DNA of 51,422 bases from JAZQLP01 sp045542755 (GCA_045542755.1 JAZQLP010000102.1:1-51422), one strand, 5' to 3'; shown: positions 7,575 through 15,625, counted from the first letter of the stretch. The notes: generated by a model from the sequence alone, not told the origin. Numbers and translations: made by a program.

Positions 7575-8117
7575 TTATTTCTTACCTGCTTTGCCTTCTT
7601 TGCGGCGAACGAATTCACCGGCATAGCGGATGCCCTTGCCATGATAAGGCTCGGGAGGTCTCTTAGAACGGATTTCGGCAGCGATCTGACCGACCTGCTG
7701 CTTATCCGCACCGCTTACAGAGAAGGCGGTAGATGCGGTAACTTCAAAGGTGATACCTTTGATCTCGGGGATTTCCACAGGGTGGGAATAGCCGATGTTA
7801 AGAACTATACCGTTGCCCTGCTTCTGAACTTTGTAACCGGTACCAACGATTTCAAGGGCCTTTGTATAGCCGTTGAGAACGCCTTCTACCATGTTAGCTA
7901 CTAAAGTTCTTGTCAAGCCGTGAAGGGATCTGTGCTTGGGAGCGTCGGAAGGACGGGTTACGTTGATAACAGCGCCTTCAACCTCTACCTTCATTTCGGG
8001 GTGGAGCTTTCTTACGAGCTCGCCCTTGGGACCCTTTACGGTGATTACATTTTCGTCAGCAACGGTAACCGTAACGCCGGCGGGTATATTTATAGGTTTT
8101 CTACCAATTCTTGACAT
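7575..8117 (-). CDS. rplF: 50S ribosomal protein L6
   Basis: The 180-aa protein starts MSRIGRKPINIPAGVTVTVA and ends with the conserved RPPEPYHGKGIRYAGEFVRR and KEGKAGKK. It is formed of two duplicated L6 domains. L6 lies near the GTPase-associated centre and the sarcin-ricin loop. Length is standard and the order rpsH-rplF-rplR is typical. Confidence 0.98.
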   Translation of the reverse strand: MSRIGRKPINIPAGVTVTVADENVITVKGPKGELVRKLHPEMKVEVEGAVINVTRPSDAPKHRSLHGLTRTLVANMVEGVLNGYTKALEIVGTGYKVQKQGNGIVLNIGYSHPVEIPEIKGITFEVTASTAFSVSGADKQQVGQIAAEIRSKRPPEPYHGKGIRYAGEFVRRKEGKAGKK

Positions 8118-8136
8118 TAATTTTTCCTCCAGTATT

Positions 8137-8535
8137 TTACCAAACGAACGCTAAAACTTCTCCGCCGATGTTGGCTTTTCTGGCAGCCTTATCGGTCATG
8201 ATACCCTGCGAGGTGGATACAACCGCAATGCCAAGACCATTCATAACCTTGGGCATTTCTTCGCAGCTTACATAAACTCGGAGACCGGGCTTAGAAATAC
8301 GCTGGATGCCGCGGATGGCCTGAGCCTTACCTGCGCCGTACTTCAAAGCAACCTTGATTATGCCCTGCTTGCCGTCGTCGATAACGTTATAAGACTTGAT
8401 ATAACCTTCATCGGCAAGGATGCGGGCGATTTCTCTCTTCATATTAGAAGCGGGAATTTCAACGCTTTCATGCTTAGCCGCACTCGCATTACGAATACGG
8501 GTGAGCATATCAGCGATAGGGTCTGTAATATGCAT
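8137..8535 (-). CDS. rpsH: 30S ribosomal protein S8
   Basis: This 132-aa S8 begins MHITDPIADMLTRIRNASAA and ends GLGIAVVSTSQGIMTDKAAR plus KANIGGEVLAFVW. S8 binds the central domain of 16S rRNA. In Escherichia coli it represses the spc operon at the rplE start; no obvious S8 target is recognised here because the surrounding spacers are short. Confidence 0.98.
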   Translation of the reverse strand: MHITDPIADMLTRIRNASAAKHESVEIPASNMKREIARILADEGYIKSYNVIDDGKQGIIKVALKYGAGKAQAIRGIQRISKPGLRVYVSCEEMPKVMNGLGIAVVSTSQGIMTDKAARKANIGGEVLAFVW

Positions 8536-8556
8536 TTTGCTAACCTCCTTCTATCA

Positions 8557-8742
8557 TTACCAGCTTGCTTTCTTTACGCCGGGGATTTCACCCTTGTAAG
8601 CAAGCTCTCTGAAGCAGATACGGCAGATGCCGAATTTTCTGAGGTAAGCGTGGGGTCTGCCACAGATCTTACATCTGTTGTAAGCTCTGGTAGAGAACTT
8701 AGCAGGCCTCTGCTGCTTGAGTTTCATTGATAATTTAGCCAT
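8557..8742 (-). CDS. rpsZ: 30S ribosomal protein S14, zinc-binding type Z
   Basis: The 61-aa protein is the short, zinc-containing S14 with Cys24-x2-Cys27 and Cys40-x2-Cys43 (RCKICGRPHAYLRKFGICRI). Most bacteria with the long C- form have about 89-101 residues; this is the 61-residue C+ type typical of Firmicutes. It lies between rplE (14-nt gap) and rpsH. Confidence 0.97.
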   Translation of the reverse strand: MAKLSMKLKQQRPAKFSTRAYNRCKICGRPHAYLRKFGICRICFRELAYKGEIPGVKKASW

Positions 8743-8756
8743 TTGCTTATCCTCCC

Positions 8757-9296
8757 TTATTTGCTGTAAGGAGCGCCCATGAGAGTCAGAAGCTCTTTAG
8801 CTTCTTCGTCAGTCTTGGCGGTCGTTACAAACATGATATCCATACCACGAACCTTGTCGATCTTATCGAACTCGATTTCGGGGAAGATGAGCTGCTCTTT
8901 CAGACCGAAAGCATAGTTGCCTCTGCCGTCAAAAGCGTTGGGGTTGATTCCTCTGAAGTCACGAACACGGGGAAGAGCAACGTTGAAAAGACGATCCATG
9001 AATTCGTACATCTTTTCGCCTCTGAGGGTTACCTTCACGCCGATGGGCATGCCTTTACGGAGCTTGAAGTTTGCTACAGACTTGTGAGCCTTGCAGATGG
9101 TAGCCTTCTGACCGGTGATGGCGGTGATGTCAGCTGCAACAGCGTCGATTACCTTGGTGTTATCCTTAGCATCGCCGCAAGCAACGTTAATAACGATCTT
9201 TTCCATCTTGGGGATCTGCATAACGCTCTTGTAAGCAAATTTCTTCATTAACGCAGGAGCGACTTCATTGGTGTATAAATCTTTTAATGTAGACAT
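8757..9296 (-). CDS. rplE: 50S ribosomal protein L5
   Basis: This 179-aa protein matches L5, which binds 5S rRNA and forms bridge B1b. Clear motifs are MQIPKMEKIVINVACGDAKD, the RNA-binding KLRKGMPIGVKVTLRGEKMY and ALPRVRDFRGINPNAFDGRG. Downstream of rplX by 18 nt; length is normal (about 179-180 aa). Confidence 0.98.
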   Translation of the reverse strand: MSTLKDLYTNEVAPALMKKFAYKSVMQIPKMEKIVINVACGDAKDNTKVIDAVAADITAITGQKATICKAHKSVANFKLRKGMPIGVKVTLRGEKMYEFMDRLFNVALPRVRDFRGINPNAFDGRGNYAFGLKEQLIFPEIEFDKIDKVRGMDIMFVTTAKTDEEAKELLTLMGAPYSK

Positions 9297-9314
9297 CTTT
9301 ACTTTACTCCTTCG

Positions 9315-9632
9315 TTAAAATGTTTCTTTGCAGTGCTTGCAAACTCTTACCTTCTTGCCGTTCTCAAGAACCTTGTGACCGACTCTGGTGGGTTTGTCGC
9401 ACTTGGGGCAAACGAGCATAACCTTGCAAGCACGAAGAGGACCTTCGGTCTTGATTATGCCGCCCTGCTGCTGGGCACTTCTGGGCTTAACATGCTTGGA
9501 AACCATGTGTACGCCTTCGATAATTACCTGGTTATCGGAAGGAGAAGTTGCAAGAACTTTACCTTTGCTGCCTTTGCTTACGCCGGAGATAACCATAACG
9601 GTATCGCCTTTTTTAACATGCAATGTATTCAT
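9315..9632 (-). CDS. rplX: 50S ribosomal protein L24
   Basis: The 105-aa protein has an N-terminal KOW motif (KGDTVMVISGVSKGSKGKVL, residues 8-27) and a C-terminal ribbon with two cysteine pairs (CPKC and CKHC, about residues 75-102) that could bind zinc. L24 is one of the two assembly initiators of the 50S subunit. It follows rplN by 18 nt. Confidence 0.97.
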   Translation of the reverse strand: MNTLHVKKGDTVMVISGVSKGSKGKVLATSPSDNQVIIEGVHMVSKHVKPRSAQQQGGIIKTEGPLRACKVMLVCPKCDKPTRVGHKVLENGKKVRVCKHCKETF

Positions 9633-9650
9633 CTGAAACTTCCCTCCTTA

Positions 9651-10019
9651 TTAAAGTACTTCGGGAGCGAGGGAAAGGATCTTGGTGTATTCCTTTTCTC
9701 TAAGCTCTCTGGCTACAGGCCCAAAGATACGGGTACCCTTGGGGTTTTTGTCTTCGTTAATTATAACTGCAGCGTTTTCGTCGAAATGGATGTAGGAGCC
9801 GTCCGCTCTTCTAGCGCCTTTACGGCTACGGACAACAACAGCCTTAACGACATCGCCTTTTTTAACGTCGCCGCCGGGAGTTGCCTTCTTAACGGCCGCT
9901 ACGATTACGTCGCCTATGTTGGCATATTTTCTGCCTGTACCACCCAAAACACGGATGCACATGATTTCTTTAGCACCGGTATTGTCGGCAACCTGCAGTA
10001 AAGTTTGCTGTTGAATCAT
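9651..10019 (-). CDS. rplN: 50S ribosomal protein L14
   Basis: This 122-aa protein starts MIQQQTLLQVADNTGAKEIM and ends ELREKEYTKILSLAPEVL, the universal L14 pattern. L14 forms bridges B5/B8 to the 30S subunit and is the binding site of the silencing factor RsfS. It lies between rpsQ and rplX. Confidence 0.98.
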   Translation of the reverse strand: MIQQQTLLQVADNTGAKEIMCIRVLGGTGRKYANIGDVIVAAVKKATPGGDVKKGDVVKAVVVRSRKGARRADGSYIHFDENAAVIINEDKNPKGTRIFGPVARELREKEYTKILSLAPEVL

Positions 10020-10037
10020 ATCAATACTCCTTCTGCA

Positions 10038-10295
10038 TTACTTGGCCTTCTCGATAATCTCAACCAAACGCCAGCACTTATCTTTAGAAAGGGGTCTGGT
10101 TTCCATTACCTTGACTTTATCGCCAATGCCGCACTCGTTATTTTCGTCATGAGCCTTCAGTTTGTAGGTTCTCTTTATAACCTTCTTGTAAAGGGGATGT
10201 CTTACATTCTCGAATATAGCCACGACGATGGTTTTATCCATTTTGTCGGAAACAACAGTACCGACTCTGGTTTTTCTTAAAGCTCTTTCACTCAT
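10038..10295 (-). CDS. rpsQ: 30S ribosomal protein S17
   Basis: From the ATG at 10295 (MSERALRKTRVGTVVSDKMD) the protein is 85 aa, the family length; an in-frame ATG further up at 10334 overlaps rpmC and adds 13 unrelated residues. The OB-fold motif DKTIVVAIFENVRHPLYKKV is clear. AGGAGG precedes the chosen start. S17 is an early 16S 5'-domain binder. Confidence 0.97.
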   Translation of the reverse strand: MSERALRKTRVGTVVSDKMDKTIVVAIFENVRHPLYKKVIKRTYKLKAHDENNECGIGDKVKVMETRPLSKDKCWRLVEIIEKAK

Positions 10296-10311
10296 CGTTT
10301 TTCCTCCTGAC

Positions 10312-10506
10312 TCAACCGTTGAGTTCTTTCTCACGGATTATAGTTTTTACTCTAGCTATATCCTTCTTAACTGCGGCAAGCCTTACAGGGTTGTCCAGCT
10401 GCTGAGTAGCGTGCTGGAAACGAAGATTGAAGAGCTCCTGTTTCAGGTCCTTGAGCTTGGTTTCAAGCTCTGCAGAGGACATATCTCTTACTTCTTTTGC
10501 TTTCAT
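10312..10506 (-). CDS. rpmC: 50S ribosomal protein L29
   Basis: The 64-aa protein (MKAKEVRDMSSAELETKLKD) contains the L29 signature ELFNLRFQHATQQLDNPVRL. L29 lines the peptide exit tunnel opening and helps bind trigger factor and SRP. Its ATG overlaps the rplP stop codon by one base (TAATG), which suggests translational coupling. Confidence 0.97.
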   Translation of the reverse strand: MKAKEVRDMSSAELETKLKDLKQELFNLRFQHATQQLDNPVRLAAVKKDIARVKTIIREKELNG

Positions 10507-10961
10507 TATTCGTTACCTCCGTTGGCATCAACCGCATCTTCAGCTGCTGCGGTCTGGGGCTTTGCGATAAATTTGCACTTAATGGGGAGCTTGTGGGATG
10601 CAAGACGCATAGCTTCTCTTGCGATCTCTTCAGAAACGCCTGCCATTTCAAACATGATACGGCCGGGTTTTACTACTGCTACCCAATATTCGGGAGAACC
10701 TTTACCGGAACCCATTCGGGTTTCAGCGGGCTTCTCAGTGATGGGCTTATCGGGGAAAATCTTGATCCAGACTTTACCGCCTCTCTTGGTATAACGGGTC
10801 ATCGCAATACGGGCTGCTTCGATCTGGTTGGAAGTAATCCACGCAGGTTCGGTAGCCACGAGACCGTACTGGCCGCTGGAAAGAGTGTTACCTCTGCTGG
10901 CCTTACCGGTCAGTCTGCCGCGATGTACGCGTCTATATTTTACTCTTTTTGGCTGTAACAT
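10506..10961 (-). CDS. rplP: 50S ribosomal protein L16
   Basis: From the ATG at 10961 (MLQPKRVKYRRVHRGRLTGK) the protein is 151 aa, slightly longer than the common 137-146 because of an Ala/Asp-rich tail (AAEDAVDANGGNE). The core RMGSGKGSPEYWVAVVKPGR is diagnostic. L16 organises the A-site region of the peptidyl transferase centre. The start and its ribosome binding site GGGAGG lie inside the 3' end of rpsC, so the two genes overlap by 29 nt. Confidence 0.97.
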   Translation of the reverse strand: MLQPKRVKYRRVHRGRLTGKASRGNTLSSGQYGLVATEPAWITSNQIEAARIAMTRYTKRGGKVWIKIFPDKPITEKPAETRMGSGKGSPEYWVAVVKPGRIMFEMAGVSEEIAREAMRLASHKLPIKCKFIAKPQTAAAEDAVDANGGNE

Positions 10962-11628
10962 TGCGCTTTTCCTCCCTTGCTGTAAAATTCTTTCCGGAAG
11001 ACAGAACCTCACCCTTGTAGATCCAAACCTTGACGCCTATACGACCGTAGGTGGTATGAGCTTCGGTGAAACCGTAGTCAATGTCAGCTCTGAGGGTCTG
11101 AAGAGGAATAGTGCCTTCATGATAATGCTCGGTTCTTGCGATTTCAGCACCGCCGAGACGGCCGGAAACGCAAACTTTGATACCCTTAACGCCGGTCTTC
11201 ATAGTTCTTTCGATAGCCATTCTGGTGGCACGTCTGAAAGAGGTTCTCTTTTCGAGGTCGGCTGCGATTCTCTGAGCAACGAGAATTGCATTCTGGTCGG
11301 GTCTTCTTTCTTCAACGATTGTTATATAAACGTTCTTTCCGATGTAAGCAGAAACGTCTTTTCTGAGCTTCTCTATTTCGGAACCGTTCTTACCCATGAT
11401 CATAGCGGGTCTAGCGCACTTGAGGAAGAGCTTAATTCTTCCGGAGTTGTCACGCTCGATCTCTATGCGGGCAACACTTGCACCTGCAAGTCTTTTGGTG
11501 ATGAACTTTCTGATGTTATAGTCTTCAACGAGAGTATCGCCGAACTGTTCGTCATGGGCATACCATCTGGAATCCCAGTTACGAATAACACCAACTCTAA
11601 GTCCATGAGGATTAACTTTCTGTCCCAT
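10933..11628 (-). CDS. rpsC: 30S ribosomal protein S3
   Basis: The 231-aa protein begins MGQKVNPHGLRVGVIRNWDS. It has the type II KH domain with GKNG at 79-82 (normally GKKG/GRKG-like) and the C-terminal domain VKVWIYKGEVL. S3 forms part of the mRNA entry helicase. The last ten codons overlap rplP in another frame, and the C-terminal tail is short and lysine-rich. Confidence 0.98.
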   Translation of the reverse strand: MGQKVNPHGLRVGVIRNWDSRWYAHDEQFGDTLVEDYNIRKFITKRLAGASVARIEIERDNSGRIKLFLKCARPAMIMGKNGSEIEKLRKDVSAYIGKNVYITIVEERRPDQNAILVAQRIAADLEKRTSFRRATRMAIERTMKTGVKGIKVCVSGRLGGAEIARTEHYHEGTIPLQTLRADIDYGFTEAHTTYGRIGVKVWIYKGEVLSSGKNFTAREEKRNVTAKKSKI

Positions 11629-11641
11629 TCAACTATCCCCC

Positions 11642-11977
11642 TTATTCTTTCTCTGCGAGGATCATCGTAACGTTCGAGGATCTCTTAAGCATGATATCGG
11701 CTCTGCCTCTTGCTCTGGGAACCAGTCTTTTCATAGTGGTAGCAGGACCAACGTAACATTCTTTGACATAAAGCTTGGACACGTCCATACCATGGTTGTG
11801 TTCAGCGTTTGCTGCCGCAGATTTAACAAGTTTATAGAGAGGGAGGCTTGCTGCTTTGGGAGTGTTCTGCAGTATAGCCATTGCGGTACCCACATCTTTT
11901 TTTCTGATAAGGTCAAGAACGATCTTAACCTTTCTGGGTGTAATGCGGATGCCTCTTAAATATGCTTTTGCTTCCAT
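11642..11977 (-). CDS. rplV: 50S ribosomal protein L22
   Basis: This 111-aa protein (MEAKAYLRGIRITPRKVKIV) contains the L22 signature KRLVPRARGRADIMLKRSSN within its tunnel-lining beta hairpin, the region where macrolide resistance changes map. It lies between rpsS and rpsC with short spacers and good ribosome binding sites. Confidence 0.98.
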   Translation of the reverse strand: MEAKAYLRGIRITPRKVKIVLDLIRKKDVGTAMAILQNTPKAASLPLYKLVKSAAANAEHNHGMDVSKLYVKECYVGPATTMKRLVPRARGRADIMLKRSSNVTMILAEKE

Positions 11978-11997
11978 TATTTATTCAGCCTCCTTGA

Positions 11998-12279
11998 TTA
12001 TTTGCCTGTGTTGGACGTTTTGGAGCCGGAGTGGCCCTTGAAAAGTCTGGTAGGCGCGAACTCGCCGAGCTTATGTCCAACCATATCTTCGGTTACATAT
12101 ACAGGAACGTGCTTTCTGCCGTCGTGTACTGCGAAGGTGTGGCCAACGAACTCGGGGAATATGGTCGAGGCGCGAGACCAGGTCTTAAGAACTATCTTTT
12201 CGCCGCTTTCATTCATAGCGACTACTTTCTTATAAAGGGATTCTTCCACGTAGGGGCCCTTTTTAATACTTCTACCCAT
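11998..12279 (-). CDS. rpsS: 30S ribosomal protein S19
   Basis: This 93-aa protein begins MGRSIKKGPYVEESLYKKVV and carries the S19 signature VYVTEDMVGHKLGEFAPTRL. S19 complexes with S13 in the 30S head. Length and position between rplB and rplV are typical. Confidence 0.98.
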   Translation of the reverse strand: MGRSIKKGPYVEESLYKKVVAMNESGEKIVLKTWSRASTIFPEFVGHTFAVHDGRKHVPVYVTEDMVGHKLGEFAPTRLFKGHSGSKTSNTGK

Positions 12280-12293
12280 TATTATCGCACCTC

Positions 12294-13127
12294 CTATTTA
12301 GCGTTTCTACGTTTTACAATGAATTTGTTAGTTCTGTTCTTCTTCTTGCGGGTCTTGTAACCAAGAGCAGGTTTACCCCAAGGAGTAACAGGGCCGGGAC
12401 GGCCGATGGGGGACTTACCTTCACCACCACTGTGAGGATGGTCGCAGGGGTTCATTACGGAACCTCTTACGGTAGGTCTGATACCCATGTGACGGGTTCT
12501 ACCGGCTTTACCGATCTTAACGTTTTCGTGATCGATATTACCAACAGTACCGATAACAGCCTTGCAAACCAGGAGAACAAGACGAACTTCACCGGAAGGA
12601 AGTCTTACCTGAGCGTAGCCGTTTTCTTTAGCCATGAGCTGAGCATTGGTACCAGCGGAACGAACCAGCTGAGCGCCTCTGCCGGGATGAAGCTCGATGT
12701 TGTGGATCATAGTACCAACAGGAATGTTCTCGAGGGGGAGGCAGTTGCCGGGCTTGATGTCGGCGGAAACGCCGGACTCAACAACGTCGCCAACCTTAAG
12801 GGAAAGAGGAGCAACGATGTAGCTCTTCTTGCCGTCAGCGTACTGAACGAGAGCAATATTAGCAGATCTGTTGGGATCGTATTCGATAGAAAGAACAGTA
12901 GCCTTCTCGTCAACGCGGTTACGCTTGAAGTCGATGATTCTGTACTTTCTTCTGTTGCCGCCGCCGTGATGACGAACGGTTATTCTTCCGTAGCTGTTAC
13001 GGCCGGAAGTCTTCTTAAGGGTAGTAAGAAGAGATTTCTCGGGGGTGGTAGTGGTGATCTCTTCGAAAGTAGATACCGACATGCCTCTTCTACCGGGAGT
13101 GGTCGGTTTGTAATATTTAATAGCCAT
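12294..13127 (-). CDS. rplB: 50S ribosomal protein L2
   Basis: The 277-aa protein starts MAIKYYKPTTPGRRGMSVST, contains the OB-fold (GRITVRHHGGGNRRKYRIID) and the peptidyl-transferase loop NPCDHPHSGGEGKSPIGRPG. The catalytically relevant His of DHPH is kept; the usual HPHGGGEG is HPHSGGEG, a Gly-to-Ser difference. L2 is essential for subunit joining and peptide transfer. Confidence 0.98.
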   Translation of the reverse strand: MAIKYYKPTTPGRRGMSVSTFEEITTTTPEKSLLTTLKKTSGRNSYGRITVRHHGGGNRRKYRIIDFKRNRVDEKATVLSIEYDPNRSANIALVQYADGKKSYIVAPLSLKVGDVVESGVSADIKPGNCLPLENIPVGTMIHNIELHPGRGAQLVRSAGTNAQLMAKENGYAQVRLPSGEVRLVLLVCKAVIGTVGNIDHENVKIGKAGRTRHMGIRPTVRGSVMNPCDHPHSGGEGKSPIGRPGPVTPWGKPALGYKTRKKKNRTNKFIVKRRNAK

Positions 13128-13139
13128 GGTCGCACTCCT

Positions 13140-13436
13140 TTACATGAGGTTGTCGAAGAATTCGATGGTCTTGGAGTCAGCGGTAAGGGTAACAACTGCC
13201 TTCTTGTAGGAAGCGGTCTTGCCAGCCTTGTAGCGAACTCTCTTTACTTTGCCGTCATACTTCATAGTATTAACGGAAAGAACCTGAACCTTGAAAAGCT
13301 CTTCAACAGCGTTCTTAATCTCTATCTTATTTGCATCTTTTGCAACTTCGAAGGTGTACTTACGTTCGTTGCGCATCAAATCCATGCTGCGCTCGGTAAT
13401 TACAGGCTTCAATATAATGTCCTGAGCAAATTTCAT
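13140..13436 (-). CDS. rplW: 50S ribosomal protein L23
   Basis: The 98-aa protein (MKFAQDIILKPVITERSMDL) shows the L23 motif YTFEVAKDANKIEIKNAVEE. L23 sits at the tunnel exit and docks trigger factor and SRP. Its start overlaps the rplD stop by one base, so translation is probably coupled. Confidence 0.98.
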   Translation of the reverse strand: MKFAQDIILKPVITERSMDLMRNERKYTFEVAKDANKIEIKNAVEELFKVQVLSVNTMKYDGKVKRVRYKAGKTASYKKAVVTLTADSKTIEFFDNLM

Positions 13437-14056
13437 CAGTTATATACCTCCTCCATCTTCTCAACAGCGGACTTGGTAACTATGAACTTGTCGTAGTTGA
13501 TGATGTCGTATATGTTGAGTGTGTTTACGTAGAGGGTCTTTACATTGGGAAGGTTTTTAGCGCTCTGAACAACGTTCTTGTCGGGACCTTCGATAACTAC
13601 GAGAGCCTTGCCTTCAACGTTAAGAGCATTGAGAACCTTGACCATCTGCTTGGTTTTGATCTCGTCGAACTTAAGGGTATCGAGAACGATCATGTTGCCT
13701 TCTGCCACCTTAGCGGAGAATGCAGACTTGAATGCCTGTCTCTTAGCCTTCTTGTTCATGGAGTATCTGTAGCTGCGGGGCTGGGGACCGAAAACGATAC
13801 CACCGTGTACCCACTGGGGAGCTCTTCTGGAACCCTGACGGGCAGAACCTCTGCCTTTCTGGGGGAAGGGCTTTCTACCGCCGCCTCTGACCATAGAACG
13901 GGTCAGTGTGGAGGAGGTACCCTGGCGCTGGTTAGCGAGGTAATTCTTTACGGCTTCGTGAAGAAGAGCAAGATTTACGTCAACGCCGAATATGTCGTCT
14001 TTTAATTCTATGGTACCGGCTTCTTTGCCTTCCATATCGTAAACTTTAAGTTCCAT
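13436..14056 (-). CDS. rplD: 50S ribosomal protein L4
   Basis: This 206-aa protein has the L4 N-terminus (MELKVYDMEGKEAGTIELKD) and the extended tunnel loop KPFPQKGRGSARQGSRRAPQ. L4 represses the S10 operon in Escherichia coli by binding the leader. Whether it does so here is unknown, but two structured regions (before rpsJ and before rplC) are available as targets. Confidence 0.98.
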   Translation of the reverse strand: MELKVYDMEGKEAGTIELKDDIFGVDVNLALLHEAVKNYLANQRQGTSSTLTRSMVRGGGRKPFPQKGRGSARQGSRRAPQWVHGGIVFGPQPRSYRYSMNKKAKRQAFKSAFSAKVAEGNMIVLDTLKFDEIKTKQMVKVLNALNVEGKALVVIEGPDKNVVQSAKNLPNVKTLYVNTLNIYDIINYDKFIVTKSAVEKMEEVYN

Positions 14057-14068
14057 ATCTCTTCCTCC

Positions 14069-14698
14069 TTACTTCGCCTGCTTGATTGCGGTTCTTACGA
14101 TTACGAGACCGCCGTTAGGACCGGGGATGGCACCCTTGATAGCGATAAGGTTGTTTTCAACGTCTACCTTAACGATGTCGAGGTTCTGAACGGTAACCTG
14201 TTCATGGCCCATGTGACCGGGCATGCCCTTACCCTTCATAACTCTGGAGGGGTCGGTGTTAGCGCCCATAGAACCCTGATGTCTGTGGTAGCCGGAACCG
14301 TGTGCCTTAGGTCCGATATGATAACCGTGACGCTTGATTGCGCCCTGGTATCCTTTACCCTTGGAAGTACCAGTTACATCGACGATATCGCCGGCTGCAA
14401 AGGTATCTGCCTTAATGATGTCGCCTACGTTAAGTTCGGAGTCGAGGTCGAATTCCTTAAGTACTCTCTTGTAAGCAACCTTAGCTTTGTCAAAATGACC
14501 TTTAAGAGGCTTGGTAACAAGCTTCTCTCTGATGTCTTCGAAGCCGAGCTGAACAGCGTTGTAACCATCGGTTTCAACGGTCTTCTTCATAACAACCACA
14601 CAGGGGCCGGCTTCAAGTACGGTTACGGGAACGATTTTCCCGTTTTCGGTGAAAAGCTGAGTCATACCAACTTTTCTGCCGATAATTCCTTTTTCCAT
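14069..14698 (-). CDS. rplC: 50S ribosomal protein L3
   Basis: The 209-aa protein begins MEKGIIGRKVGMTQLFTENG and carries the L3 signature region around YHRHQGSMGANTDPSRVMKG. L3 nucleates 50S assembly and reaches the peptidyl transferase centre. Its ribosome binding site (AAAGGAG) lies next to the last of three GAAA-capped hairpins in the long spacer after rpsJ, so initiation may be structure-controlled. Confidence 0.98.
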   Translation of the reverse strand: MEKGIIGRKVGMTQLFTENGKIVPVTVLEAGPCVVVMKKTVETDGYNAVQLGFEDIREKLVTKPLKGHFDKAKVAYKRVLKEFDLDSELNVGDIIKADTFAAGDIVDVTGTSKGKGYQGAIKRHGYHIGPKAHGSGYHRHQGSMGANTDPSRVMKGKGMPGHMGHEQVTVQNLDIVKVDVENNLIAIKGAIPGPNGGLVIVRTAIKQAK

Positions 14699-14915
14699 TT
14701 CTTGTTCTCCTTTCGGTTATTGGTTGGTTTCCCAACATGACCGCTACCCTTTCGGGTATCAGAACAGCTCGTAAAACCCGTTTGCATTATTGAAATATCA
14801 TAATGTAATTCGGCGGTAAGGACCGGCATCCACAGAGCTGTCATCGGCGGACGACTTATTTTTCGAAATTCTTAGGGAAGTCATGGCTTAACTTCCGTGG
14901 CCTTGGGGTTCGTCC
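14699..14915 (-). promoter_or_regulatory. Structured 217-nt spacer between rpsJ and rplC
   Basis: No gene is visible here, but the transcript has several perfect helices. Hairpin 14876-14881/14891-14896 has a 6-bp stem. Two hairpins carry a GAAA tetraloop in the RNA: 14745-14758 (UACCC/GGGUA) and 14723-14736 (GUUGG/CCAAC). A third CC-GAAA-GG touches the rplC ribosome binding site near 14708-14715. Bases 14912-14919 can pair with 14816-14823 (8 bp), or 14910-14915 with 14849-14854 (6 bp); these are mutually exclusive. No promoter of good quality is seen. An internal leader controlling rplC onward is the likeliest reading. Confidence 0.6.
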
Positions 14916-15224
14916 TTACAGCTTGATTTCGATTTCAACGCCCGCAGGAAGTTCTACGGACATAAGAGCTTCAACAGTCTTCTGAGTGGGCTTGATGATG
15001 TCGATTACTCTCTTGTGAGTTCTGTATTCGAACTGCTCACGGGAATCCTTATACTTGTGAACTGCTCTGAGGATGGTGATTATCTCCTTGTCAGTAGGAA
15101 GGGGGATAGGACCGGAGAATGTAGCGTTCATTCTCTTGGCAGTATCCACGATCTTCTCAGCAGCCTGATCGATAAGGTAATGATCATAGGATTTCAGACG
15201 GATTCTCATTTTTTCTTTTGCCAT
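14916..15224 (-). CDS. rpsJ: 30S ribosomal protein S10
   Basis: This 102-aa protein (MAKEKMRIRLKSYDHYLIDQ) has the S10 signature GPIPLPTDKEIITILRAVHK and YEFRTHKR-equivalent FEYRTHKRVIDI. It is the first gene of the S10 operon, also known as the transcription factor NusE. AAGGAGG lies 9 nt before the ATG. A long structured leader and a strong promoter precede it. No tuf gene is adjacent, unlike many Firmicutes. Confidence 0.98.
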   Translation of the reverse strand: MAKEKMRIRLKSYDHYLIDQAAEKIVDTAKRMNATFSGPIPLPTDKEIITILRAVHKYKDSREQFEYRTHKRVIDIIKPTQKTVEALMSVELPAGVEIEIKL

Positions 15225-15590
15225 TTCTTTTTCGCCTCCTTAGTTGATCGAAGAACGCTTTTGCGATCTGATATTATTAATATGTTTGCAGACCAGCGTT
15301 TCTTCGTCGAAAGCTCTTCGTTTAAGGCTCAGCTTCAGCCTTTTTTGAAGAGGTGACAGGCGATTGAATATCCGAACACCAAGCCGTGCGTTTCACTTTT
15401 TGGGCATAATAAATCCGGACGCAGCTATACCGGTCCGAATAAAGGTGGTGCCCAGCGGTAAACGGTTCACGCTTACTTTGGCAAAGTTCGGTCAATCCAA
15501 TCTTGTCGGATTATGCTCCATCGAAATTACCCGGAGAGGTTATTCAGGCCTCCCGGCAACCTCCGACTTCAACGCAATATTTAGCCATGC
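15225..15590 (-). promoter_or_regulatory. Long structured 5' leader of the S10 operon
   Basis: The ~365-nt untranslated leader contains a chain of perfect or near-perfect helices: 15505-15510/15562-15567 enclosing 15531-15539/15549-15556; 15475-15479/15483-15487; 15402-15406/15449-15453 enclosing 15416-15420/15433-15437; 15314-15319/15347-15352 enclosing 15324-15329/15337-15342; and 15246-15250/15264-15268 close to the ribosome binding site. No terminator-like T run is present, so translational or Rho-type control fits better than simple attenuation. I do not recognise a described leader class. The stretch from 15626 to 15801, upstream of the promoter, is AT-rich without a gene. Confidence 0.6.
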
Positions 15591-15596
15591 TCGAGT

Positions 15597-15625
15597 ATTA
15601 TATCATAATCTCAAGCAAAATGCAA
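15597..15625 (-). promoter_or_regulatory. Sigma-A type promoter of the S10 operon
   Basis: Read on the minus strand, -35 TTGCAT (15620-15625) and -10 TATAAT (15597-15602) are separated by 17 bp. The -10 is a perfect match and the region upstream is AT-rich. Transcription should start near 15590. Confidence 0.75.

Noticed and set aside
12432..13496. 354-aa open frame on the plus strand
   Set aside because: Antisense to rplB and rplW; no ribosome binding site and no family resemblance.
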